NCBI GenBank assembly: GCA_004356305.1
Contig: SMXJ01000141.1
Location: 1 to 5,174, forward strand
Direction: 5' to 3'
DNA length: 5,174 bases
Origin: Bacteroidota bacterium
GTDB taxonomy: Bacteria > Bacteroidota > Bacteroidia > Flavobacteriales > Flavobacteriaceae
Shown here one piece after another: positions 1-5,174 of this stretch. Positions within the stretch are counted from its first letter, which is position 1. Each line of letters starts with the position of its first letter. Under the pieces are notes generated by a model. It worked only from the letters and a program-made list of their open reading frames with translations, was not told the origin of the DNA and searched no databases. The position numbers were made by a program, and so were the translations under genes.

Positions 1-26
1 CCGATGTGATCACCGGAAGTGCAAAC

Positions 27-43
27 CAATCGCTTCGCGATTG
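27..43. repeat. perfect 7-bp inverted repeat with 3-nt loop
   Basis: CAATCGC (27-33) and GCGATTG (37-43) are exact reverse complements separated by TTC, so either strand can form a tight hairpin. On the minus strand it lies about 67 nt beyond the 3' end of the tRNA-Ser gene, directly after the larger inverted repeat at 44-104. Neither strand has a run of T after the stem, so it is not a standard intrinsic terminator. It could still end or stabilise the tRNA precursor transcript. The pairing is seen directly; the role is inferred. Confidence 0.5.
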
Positions 44-104
44 ACAGTTACTTATCGAAAATTTACTCAAGCAAGCTTGGACAAATTTTCTTACTCGTAA
101 CTGT
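44..104. repeat. nested inverted repeat next to tRNA-Ser
   Basis: Two stacked pairs of exact 8-base complements enclose a short core. ACAGTTAC (44-51) pairs with GTAACTGT (97-104), and GAAAATTT (57-64) pairs with AAATTTTC (83-90). Inside these, CAAG (68-71) can pair with CTTG (76-79), and CAAGCTTG (72-79) is itself a palindrome. The small asymmetric internal loop between the two stems is 5 nt on one side and 6 nt on the other. The element starts 6 nt past the last base of the minus-strand tRNA-Ser, so it would form the 3' trailer of the primary transcript. Possible roles are a processing or termination structure, a small structured RNA, or a recombination or attachment remnant; the sequence does not decide between them. 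Confidence 0.5.
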
Positions 105-109
105 ACTTG

Positions 110-197
110 CAGAGAGGAAGGGATTCGAACCCTCGATACGCTTTTGGCGTATACACGCTTTCCAAGCGTGCGCCTTCGACCACTCGGCCACCTCTCT
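110..197 (-). tRNA. tRNA-Ser (anticodon GGA)
   Basis: Read on the minus strand this is a complete class II tRNA with the long variable arm typical of serine. The acceptor stem AGAGAGG (197-191) pairs with CCTCTCT (117-111), followed by discriminator G at 110. The D arm has the usual GCC/GGC stem. The anticodon stem is CACGC/GCGTG with loop TTGGAAA, giving anticodon GGA (plus-strand 161-163), which reads UCC and UCU codons. The variable arm has a 6-bp stem (136-141 with 147-152). The T arm contains TTCGAAT in a 5-bp stem with one G-U pair. CCA is not encoded: the bases after the discriminator are CAA, so the tail must be added after transcription. The first base is A rather than the more usual G. 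The gene lies 83 nt downstream of ansA on the same strand. Confidence 0.97.
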
Positions 198-210
198 AAT
201 TATTACCTAT

Positions 211-232
211 CAACACCCTGTCAAAAGGGTTG
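211..232. other. imperfect hairpin between ansA and tRNA-Ser
   Basis: CAACACCC (211-218) can pair with GGGTTG (227-232) as a 6-bp stem with a 2-nt bulge and an 8-nt loop. It lies in the 83-nt gap between ansA and tRNA-Ser, both on the minus strand. No T-run follows it on the minus strand, so termination of ansA here is doubtful and read-through into the tRNA is possible. The minus strand also contains TTGACA (224-219) in the loop, but nothing at a suitable distance upstream of the tRNA works as a -10/-7 partner. This is a weak structural observation only. Confidence 0.25.
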
Positions 233-280
233 CCAAATAACGAAAAAATAATTTCAACACAACGCTATTCTCCTATTAAT

Positions 281-1309
281 TTATACCATTTCTCCGCGCA
301 GGGAAGTTTCAAATAAGGATTTGAATCTTGAAGAAGGAATTTGTTGTCCGAGTAGATACATAAGCTTGGCCAATGCCGCCTCTGTCGTAATGTCCTTTCC
401 TGAGATCACGCCTAATTTTTTAAGTCCAACACTGGTTTCATAAGGACCCATAGCGACACTTCCCCCCGAACATTGTGTCACATTTATTATCGGCACTTCT
501 TTCTCATGTATCAATTTCAATTGCTCCATAAACCATGATTCATTAGTGACGTTCCCACTTCCATAGGTCTCTAAAATCAGGCCTTTAATATTGGGACAAG
601 AAAAGAGGTGGGTAATCGTCTCCTCATTTATTCCGGGAAACATCTTTACCAATAAAATATTTGTCTCAAAATTCTTATGCACCTTCAACTTATTACCTCT
701 TTTGTGCTTAAGCAAGGCTTGTTCATTAAAAATCAGATGCACGCCACTTTGAGCCAAAGGAGGATAGTTTGGGGAAGAAAAAGCTTTGAAATGCTCTGCG
801 GTCAATTTTGTGGTGCGATTGGCACGGTAAAGTTTGTATTCAAAGTACAAGCCTACTTCGTTCACTTTGGGTTTTCCATTTTCACGCAGAGCAGCAATCT
901 GAATGGAGGTGATTAAATTTTCCTTGGCGTCCGTCCTCAAATCTCCAATCGGTAATTGAGACCCTGTAAATATTATGGGCTTATCCAGATTCTCGAACAT
1001 AAAACTCAAAGCCGAAGCCGTATAAGACATAGTATCGCTACCATGAAGTACAACAAAACCGTCGAAGGCATCGTAATTATCTTCAATGATGTTTGCCAGA
1101 TCTACCCAATAATTGGGGTTCATGTTGGAACTGTCTATGGGAATCGTAAAACTTTGGGAACCAATACTACAATCCAATAAGTTAAGTTCGGGAATATGCT
1201 CCAATAAATTATCAAAATTGAAATTACGCAATATTCCCGTTTTGGAATCTTTGATCATTCCAATGGTTCCACCTGTATAAATAAGGAGTATGTTAGATTT
1301 ATGTGTCAT
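281..1309 (-). CDS. ansA: type I cytoplasmic L-asparaginase
   Basis: This enzyme hydrolyses L-asparagine to L-aspartate and ammonia in the cytoplasm. The 342-residue product is close to the length of E. coli AnsA (338) and has no signal peptide, which fits type I rather than periplasmic type II. The first catalytic motif TGGTIG is at residues 12-17, with nucleophile T15. Substrate-binding residues D59-S60 lie in DSSNM. The second motif HGSDTM (89-94) supplies D92-T93, and K168 ends RANRTTK. T167 and C280 (in NVTQC) appear to match the allosteric asparagine-site residues T162 and C273 of E. coli AnsA. The C-terminal SLRGEM also resembles that protein. By my alignment from memory, the lid tyrosine (Y24 in E. 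coli AnsA) is isoleucine here (I26). The ATG at 1309 directly follows the tatD stop with no gap and no Shine-Dalgarno, suggesting one operon with coupled translation. Confidence 0.96.
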   Translation of the reverse strand: MTHKSNILLIYTGGTIGMIKDSKTGILRNFNFDNLLEHIPELNLLDCSIGSQSFTIPIDSSNMNPNYWVDLANIIEDNYDAFDGFVVLHGSDTMSYTASALSFMFENLDKPIIFTGSQLPIGDLRTDAKENLITSIQIAALRENGKPKVNEVGLYFEYKLYRANRTTKLTAEHFKAFSSPNYPPLAQSGVHLIFNEQALLKHKRGNKLKVHKNFETNILLVKMFPGINEETITHLFSCPNIKGLILETYGSGNVTNESWFMEQLKLIHEKEVPIINVTQCSGGSVAMGPYETSVGLKKLGVISGKDITTEAALAKLMYLLGQQIPSSRFKSLFETSLRGEMV

Positions 1310-2074
1310 TTAAACACCAAATATTTCTTTAGAATTTTCCGTTGTAACGCGAGCCACTTCCTCTTTTGAGATACCATAGATCGCCGCCACTTTCTCACAA
1401 ACCAAGGAGAGATAACTACTTTCATTTCGTTTTCCTCTGAATGGTACCGGGGAAAGATAAGGCGAATCGGTCTCCAAAACAATATGTGCAAGATCAATTT
1501 GGTTGAGAAACCGGTCTATTTTTCCATTTTTAAAGGTCACGACCCCGCCAATCCCCAATTTCATATTGAAGCCCATCGCTCTTAGCGCCTGATCCAAAGT
1601 TCCGGTGAAGCAGTGAAAAATTCCGAAGAGGTCATCATCCTGCTCTGTTTCCAAAACCTCAAAAATTTCATCAAAGGCTTCCCTGCAATGGATCACAATA
1701 GGGAGTTTGTGTTTTTTAGCTAACTGAATTTGTTTTTTAAACACAATTTTTTGAATTTCAAGAGTACTTTTGTCCCAATACAAATCGATCCCTATCTCTC
1801 CTACTGCATAAAAATTACGTCTTTGGAATTGGGCCACCACATGAGCCAATTCATCTTTATAATTTTCCTTTACCGAAGTAGGGTGCAACCCCATCATTAA
1901 ATAAATATGGTCGGAATATTTACTTTCCAGCTCATACATCGCCTCCGTATATCCCGAATCTATAGCGGGAATAAAAAATCGTTCGATCCCTGCATCAAAA
2001 GCGCGCTGCATCATTTCAGATCGATCATCCGCAAATGCTTCACTATACAAATGAGTATGGGTATCGGTTAACAT
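1310..2074 (-). CDS. TatD-family metal-dependent hydrolase (DNase-like)
   Basis: This is a 254-residue TatD family protein, a TIM-barrel amidohydrolase-fold enzyme. Relatives are metal-dependent 3'-5' exonucleases or deoxyribonucleases acting in the cytoplasm. With residue 1 at the ATG at 2074, the metal ligands are all visible: HxH in THTHL (H6, H8), E93 in VGEIGID, H129 in IVIHCRE, H154 in FHCFTG and D203 in LETDSPYL. The length matches the family (about 255-265). I chose the ATG at 2074 because family members usually begin MLxDTHxHL. A GTG two codons upstream (2080) would lie inside the promoter's -7 box. The gene heads an operon with ansA, and its stop codon abuts the ansA ATG. The family assignment is firm. 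Which paralogue it is (TatD, YcfH or YjjV type) cannot be decided here, so no symbol is given. Confidence 0.95.
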   Translation of the reverse strand: MLTDTHTHLYSEAFADDRSEMMQRAFDAGIERFFIPAIDSGYTEAMYELESKYSDHIYLMMGLHPTSVKENYKDELAHVVAQFQRRNFYAVGEIGIDLYWDKSTLEIQKIVFKKQIQLAKKHKLPIVIHCREAFDEIFEVLETEQDDDLFGIFHCFTGTLDQALRAMGFNMKLGIGGVVTFKNGKIDRFLNQIDLAHIVLETDSPYLSPVPFRGKRNESSYLSLVCEKVAAIYGISKEEVARVTTENSKEIFGV

Positions 2075-2079
2075 GGACA

Positions 2080-2112
2080 CAAAGCTACCAATTTGTTGTC
2101 TATCTTTACAAA
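2080..2112 (-). promoter_or_regulatory. Bacteroidota-type promoter for tatD-ansA
   Basis: On the minus strand TTTG (2112-2109) is followed by 21 nt and then TAGCTTTG (2087-2080). This is an exact match to the Bacteroidota consensus TTTG / 17-23 nt / TAnnTTTG for the primary sigma factor. The -7 box ends only 5 nt before the tatD ATG at 2074, so transcription should start at or within a few bases of the start codon, giving a leaderless or nearly leaderless message. The match is seen directly; activity is inferred. Confidence 0.7.
2101..2108 (+). promoter_or_regulatory. candidate -7 box for the aspartyl protease gene
   Basis: TATCTTTA on the plus strand matches TAnnTTTG at all fixed positions except the last. 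It sits 9 nt before the preferred GTG start (2118) and lies inside the spacer of the divergent tatD promoter, abutting that promoter's -33 element. No TTTG or TTG is found 17-23 nt upstream, so this is a half-supported promoter at best. Confidence 0.3.
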
Positions 2113-2117
2113 AAAAC

Positions 2118-2555
2118 GTGGCATCACTACGAAAATTATTGGAAGGTCAAAACTTCGAAAGAATCCCACTTCAAAAACTCAATACCGGCCATTACCAACT
2201 TTCACTCAAAATAAATAATAAACACGGGGATTTTATCCTTGACACCGGCGCGTCAACCAGCTGCATTGGATTTGAAAGTGTGTCGTACTTTATCTTGAAT
2301 ACGAAAGAAAGCGAAATCAAAGCGGCCGGCGCAGGTGCCACTGATATGGAAACAAAAATTGCCGTAAACAACCTCTTGGAAATAGGCGGGGTAAAGTTAA
2401 TAGATCAGGACATCATAATTTTTGACCTGTCACATATTAATAGCGCTTTACACCAGGTTGATGAAAACGAGATCCATGGGATACTCGGCGCCGATCTATT
2501 AAAGAGACTCCGAGCAGTGATCGATTATGGCAGAAATTGTTTGTATATAAGGTGA
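2118..2555 (+). CDS. retropepsin-like aspartyl protease family protein
   Basis: This is a small (145-residue) predicted cytoplasmic protein of the clan AA retroviral-type aspartyl protease fold, with no signal peptide or membrane segment. The catalytic motif is ILDTGAST, with D42 as the likely catalytic aspartate. A typical AGAGAT stretch follows at about residues 70-75. The second hallmark, hydrophobic-hydrophobic-Gly, is in HGILGADLL (about 120-128), ending in AVIDY. One DTG per chain implies a homodimeric active site. Substrate and biological role are unknown. The start is uncertain: GTG at 2118 gives an N-terminus (ASLRKLLEGQNFERIPL) like the family as I remember it. An in-frame ATG at 2073 would add 15 cysteine-containing residues, overlap the tatD start codon and translate the tatD promoter, so I consider it less likely. 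The gene diverges from tatD and lies 56 nt upstream of the sensor kinase. Confidence 0.85.
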   Translation: MASLRKLLEGQNFERIPLQKLNTGHYQLSLKINNKHGDFILDTGASTSCIGFESVSYFILNTKESEIKAAGAGATDMETKIAVNNLLEIGGVKLIDQDIIIFDLSHINSALHQVDENEIHGILGADLLKRLRAVIDYGRNCLYIR

Positions 2556-2560
2556 ACTCG

Positions 2561-2590
2561 TTTGATGTTATACTATATTTATTATATTTA
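2561..2590 (+). promoter_or_regulatory. candidate promoter for the two-component operon
   Basis: TTTG (2561-2564) is followed by 18 nt and TATATTTA (2583-2590). This matches the Bacteroidota promoter pattern except for the last base of the -7 box. The kinase ATG lies 21 nt further on, leaving room for a short leader. The start codon has no Shine-Dalgarno sequence before it. A second copy of the same -7-like box lies 9 nt upstream but is too close to the TTTG to pair with it. Confidence 0.5.
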
Positions 2591-2591
2591 T
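2574..2591 (+). repeat. 9-bp tandem duplication (TATATTTAT x2)
   Basis: TATATTTAT at 2574-2582 is repeated exactly at 2583-2591, directly upstream of the sensor kinase gene. Each copy contains a TAnnTTT promoter-like box. It may be a slippage duplication that shifts the promoter spacing, or simply low-complexity AT sequence. Confidence 0.6.
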
Positions 2592-2611
2592 ATCGGCTCC
2601 TATAAACCATC

Positions 2612-4639
2612 ATGTTGAAGAACAACCTATTATCGGTACTAGTTACTTTTCTGTGTGTTTTCGTTGTAAAAACTTCCGCACAGGACATATCCTATTTTAA
2701 GATTATTGTGGATAATACTCAAAATCCACAGGAAAAACTAGTCGCATTAGATTCGGTTATTTCCAAAAGCAGACCGATAAATACAGACGATTTTATCGCC
2801 TACAGTTTGGAATATATCGAATTGGCTAAAGAGCTTGACAGCGTCGAATCTGCCGCGAAGAAGATGATCAATGTGAGTTATAGCTTAACTTCTATTAAAA
2901 ATCAACCTCGAAAAGTGCTTACATTGGTCGATGGGATCCTCGCTCGTAAATATGTGATCAAGGATAGCTTTCTCATCGGGAGTTTGTATTTAAAACGGGG
3001 AGGTGCTAATTCACGCCTGAACATACCACAATCGATCATCGATTTTGAAGATGCCGTTAATAATTACGGAAGGAAGGATTCTTTGTATGTAGCCGATGCC
3101 TATCTGTTTAGTGGTCAAGCCTATTCGAATCTTGGAAAATTCGTACCTGCGGGAGAGAATTACAAGAAAGCCTACGAATATTTTGAAGCCCTCGAGGATT
3201 ATGAATATATGTACTACGCACGGCAAGGAATCACTACCATGTTCAGTATGAATGGATTCTACGAGAAAGCAAAAGAAGAACGAGATAAAAATTTAGAGAA
3301 GATCAAGGAACTCGGCTTAGAACATCATTTGGTGACGATCTATTACAATCAGGCATTGGATTATCAGAAATTAGGAAATAAGAAATTATTCCTGGAGTAT
3401 CTTATGAAGGCCGAAAATGCCATAGATCAGGTTCCGGATGGAGAAGTGCACAGCGGTAGTAAAATATATGTTTATACAAAGCTCGTCGCTTATTATGCCG
3501 AAGAAAACAATCTGGAAAAAACAGAGGAATATATAAACTTACTAACTCCAATTTATGATCAGGTCCCTGATGACCTTGTGAACCAGATAAATTATGACGA
3601 GGCGATGGCGAATTATCTATACGCACAAGGAAATTATGATGAGGCACTTGATTTTGCTAAGAAAAAACTGGAAAACTCCAAAACTCTGGGCCAGGAGGAG
3701 AATATTCTTGAATCGTACCTTATTCTATCAAGAATCTATGAAGCTGATAAAAATTATAAATTAGGTCTGGAAAATCACAACCGTTATTCAAACTTAAAGG
3801 ATTCAATATACAATATAGCTACAGCAAATAAACTGGCATATTACCAGACACTATACGAAACTGAAAAAAAGGAAAACGAACTCCTTGAAAAAAATACAAA
3901 CATTCAGTTGTTGCAAAAGGATAACGAATCTTCAAAGAAGCGCCTCATCTATAGTGGCATTGTTCTCTTTACCCTATTCGCAATGATCTTACTGTACAGA
4001 AACAGGATGCAAATTAAGAGCAAGAAAGAGCTTCAAGAGCAATTCAGCCGCGAACTATTATTTTCACAGGAAGAAGAGCGCAGACGAATTTCAAAAGACC
4101 TTCATGACGGATTAGGGCAGCGCCTTTTGCTCATAAAGAACAACGTGGTTAAAACTAAAGATGAAGACACGAAAAAGCTAGTTGAAACGGCTATAGATGA
4201 AGTACGAGCCATCTCCCGAAACTTACATCCGTTTCAATTACAAGAATTGGGGATCACCAAAGCTATCGAATACACCGTGAATCAAATCGACGAAAACACT
4301 TCTCTTTTCATATCTTCTGAAATCGATAATATCGATAACATTTTCAGTAAAAAACAAGAGGTAAATCTCTTTCGAATTGTACAGGAGACCCTAAGCAACA
4401 TTATAAAACATGCCGATGCCGAAGCAGGAAAAGTAGTCGTAAAACGCTACCCACATCTGGTGAGTATAAGCATACGGGATAATGGTGTTGGGTTTGATTT
4501 TTCAGAAAAATATCAAAATGTGAAATCGCTAGGTTTGAAAACACTTTTTGAACGCACCAAGTTATTGAACGGCCAAATGAAAGTTCAATCCAAAAAAAAT
4601 AATGGCACGTTAATTGAATTTCACTTTCCGACAGCATGA
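2612..4639 (+). CDS. periplasmic TPR sensor histidine kinase (NarL/DegS class)
   Basis: This 675-residue protein is a membrane sensor that should phosphorylate the regulator encoded next to it. Residues 1-23 form a signal peptide (hydrophobic LLSVLVTFLCVFVV, likely cleavage TSA/QD). Residues about 30-400 are helical TPR-like repeats, clearest at about 124-153, 161-194, 239-271, 327-360 and 365-397, and should sit in the periplasm. A charged coiled coil (about 411-443) leads to one transmembrane helix (about 445-463). The cytoplasmic kinase has a HisKA_3 dimerisation domain with phospho-acceptor H498 in KDLHDGLGQ, and the conserved HPFQLQELGITKAI (539-552). The HATPase has an N box with E592, N596 and H600, a G1 box DNGVGFD (623-629) and a later G641-L642 region, so it looks catalytically intact. 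The ligand or partner sensed by the TPR domain is unknown. The last codons overlap the regulator start by 4 nt (ATGA), indicating translational coupling. Confidence 0.95.
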   Translation: MLKNNLLSVLVTFLCVFVVKTSAQDISYFKIIVDNTQNPQEKLVALDSVISKSRPINTDDFIAYSLEYIELAKELDSVESAAKKMINVSYSLTSIKNQPRKVLTLVDGILARKYVIKDSFLIGSLYLKRGGANSRLNIPQSIIDFEDAVNNYGRKDSLYVADAYLFSGQAYSNLGKFVPAGENYKKAYEYFEALEDYEYMYYARQGITTMFSMNGFYEKAKEERDKNLEKIKELGLEHHLVTIYYNQALDYQKLGNKKLFLEYLMKAENAIDQVPDGEVHSGSKIYVYTKLVAYYAEENNLEKTEEYINLLTPIYDQVPDDLVNQINYDEAMANYLYAQGNYDEALDFAKKKLENSKTLGQEENILESYLILSRIYEADKNYKLGLENHNRYSNLKDSIYNIATANKLAYYQTLYETEKKENELLEKNTNIQLLQKDNESSKKRLIYSGIVLFTLFAMILLYRNRMQIKSKKELQEQFSRELLFSQEEERRRISKDLHDGLGQRLLLIKNNVVKTKDEDTKKLVETAIDEVRAISRNLHPFQLQELGITKAIEYTVNQIDENTSLFISSEIDNIDNIFSKKQEVNLFRIVQETLSNIIKHADAEAGKVVVKRYPHLVSISIRDNGVGFDFSEKYQNVKSLGLKTLFERTKLLNGQMKVQSKKNNGTLIEFHFPTA

Positions 4640-5174
4640 AAAGTAAGTCCATTATCATAGCAGATGACCATCCACTTTTATTAAAAGGCCTGAGTGACTT
4701 TTTAATTGAAAAAGGCTACAACTTTATAGGGCGGGCTGAAAACGGTCGGGAAGCCTTCAATCTTATCAACAGACTTAAACCGGACATAGCCATATTGGAC
4801 ATTCAAATGCCTTATATGTCCGGTTTAGAAATTGCAAAAAAGTGCGACAGTAATAATATAAAAACTAAAATCGTACTCATTACATTTCATAAAGAGAAAG
4901 AACTCTATGAACAGGCAAAGGATCTGAACATCTTCGGGTACATATTGAAAGAATTTGCCCTTGAGGAAATTGAAAACTGTATTCAAACCGTCTCTAAAGG
5001 GGAGCCCTATTTCAGTCCGAAGATCAAAGAACTATTGGCAAAAAATACGGTCGATGACGATGTACTATCCTTGTTGACGCCATCCGAAAAAAAGATCTTA
5101 AAGCTTATTGCAAAGGACAAGACAAACAAAGAGATCGCTTCCCTTTTATTTATCTCTTACCGAACCGTCGAAAA
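4636..5174 (+). CDS. NarL/LuxR-family response regulator (3' truncated by window)
   Basis: This is the cognate regulator of the upstream kinase; 179 codons plus two bases are visible before the window ends. The receiver domain (about residues 4-120) has the acidic pair D10-D11, phospho-acceptor D55 in AILDIQMP, T83 in VLITF and K105 in YILKE, so all the switch residues are present. A short linker leads to a LuxR-type helix-turn-helix beginning LTPSEKKIL (147-155) and continuing through TNKEIASLLFISYRTVE (163-179), which is cut in the middle of the recognition helix. Phosphorylation should promote dimerisation and DNA binding at unknown promoters. The ATG lies inside the ATGA overlap with the kinase stop. 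The family usually runs to about 210-220 residues, so roughly 30-40 are missing because of the window edge, not because of a mutation. Confidence 0.95.
   Translation, partial: MKSKSIIIADDHPLLLKGLSDFLIEKGYNFIGRAENGREAFNLINRLKPDIAILDIQMPYMSGLEIAKKCDSNNIKTKIVLITFHKEKELYEQAKDLNIFGYILKEFALEEIENCIQTVSKGEPYFSPKIKELLAKNTVDDDVLSLLTPSEKKILKLIAKDKTNKEIASLLFISYRTVE

Noticed and set aside
219..224. TTGACA on the minus strand as a -35 box for tRNA-Ser
   Set aside because: No suitable -10/-7 element lies between it and the mature tRNA 5' end; the closest AT-rich hexamer overlaps the tRNA start.
19..240. 73-codon plus-strand open frame with ERKGFEPSIRFWR
   Set aside because: It is the antisense translation of the tRNA-Ser gene, a well-known kind of false protein.
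677..1180. Two plus-strand open frames (677-916 and 956-1180) opposite ansA
   Set aside because: They are fully antisense to a strongly supported asparaginase, with no recognisable domain or start signal.
1306..1497. 63-codon minus-strand open frame overlapping the end of tatD
   Set aside because: It is an out-of-frame shadow of tatD with no family resemblance.
2075..2080. GTG start for tatD at 2080
   Set aside because: It adds only two residues, its first base overlaps the -7 promoter box, and the ATG at 2074 gives the family-typical N-terminus.
2437..2688. 83-codon minus-strand open frame across the protease-kinase gap
   Set aside because: It is antisense to the protease end, the candidate promoter and the kinase signal peptide, with biased composition and no motif.
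3011..3647. Minus-strand open frames at 3011-3226 and 3402-3647 inside the kinase gene
   Set aside because: They are antisense shadows of the TPR region.
4401..4658. 85-codon minus-strand open frame over the kinase-regulator junction
   Set aside because: It is antisense to the conserved HATPase domain and the regulator start.
1..5174. CRISPR array, insertion sequence, prophage or defence system
   Set aside because: I saw no spaced direct repeats, transposase, integrase or known defence domains; the aspartyl protease has no retroelement partner genes beside it.

Overview
The window looks like chromosomal DNA from a Bacteroidota bacterium, most likely a flavobacterium. The DNA is AT-rich. Start codons lack recognisable Shine-Dalgarno sequences. 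Promoter-like elements match the Bacteroidota pattern TTTG / 17-23 nt / TAnnTTTG. The histidine kinase has the signal peptide-periplasmic TPR-single membrane helix-HisKA_3 layout that is very common in that phylum. This assignment is inferred from style and protein families, not from a database search.

Layout. Bases 1-109 hold no gene but contain two neighbouring inverted repeats (27-43 and 44-104), just beyond the 3' end of a tRNA-Ser(GGA) gene on the minus strand (110-197). Bases 281-2074 on the minus strand form a two-gene operon: a TatD-family metal-dependent hydrolase, then a type I cytoplasmic L-asparaginase (ansA). The tatD stop codon directly abuts the ansA start codon. The operon is driven by a well-matched Bacteroidota promoter at 2080-2112, whose position implies a very short or absent 5' leader. 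Transcription may continue from ansA into the tRNA, because I see no convincing terminator between them.

On the plus strand, a small retropepsin-like aspartyl protease (about 2118-2555) diverges from tatD. After a 56-nt AT-rich gap with its own candidate promoter comes a two-component system: a periplasmic TPR sensor histidine kinase of the NarL/DegS class (2612-4639) and a NarL/LuxR-type response regulator (from 4636). The regulator overlaps the kinase by 4 nt and runs off the right edge inside its helix-turn-helix.

How the genes work together. The kinase and regulator are almost certainly a cognate pair. tatD and ansA are co-transcribed housekeeping or catabolic genes with no obvious shared pathway. 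The protease has no assigned substrate. I see no mobile element, CRISPR array, prophage gene or defence system. The least explained parts are the structured DNA next to the tRNA, the tightly packed divergent promoter region around 2072-2118, and the unknown roles of the small aspartyl protease and the TPR sensor.
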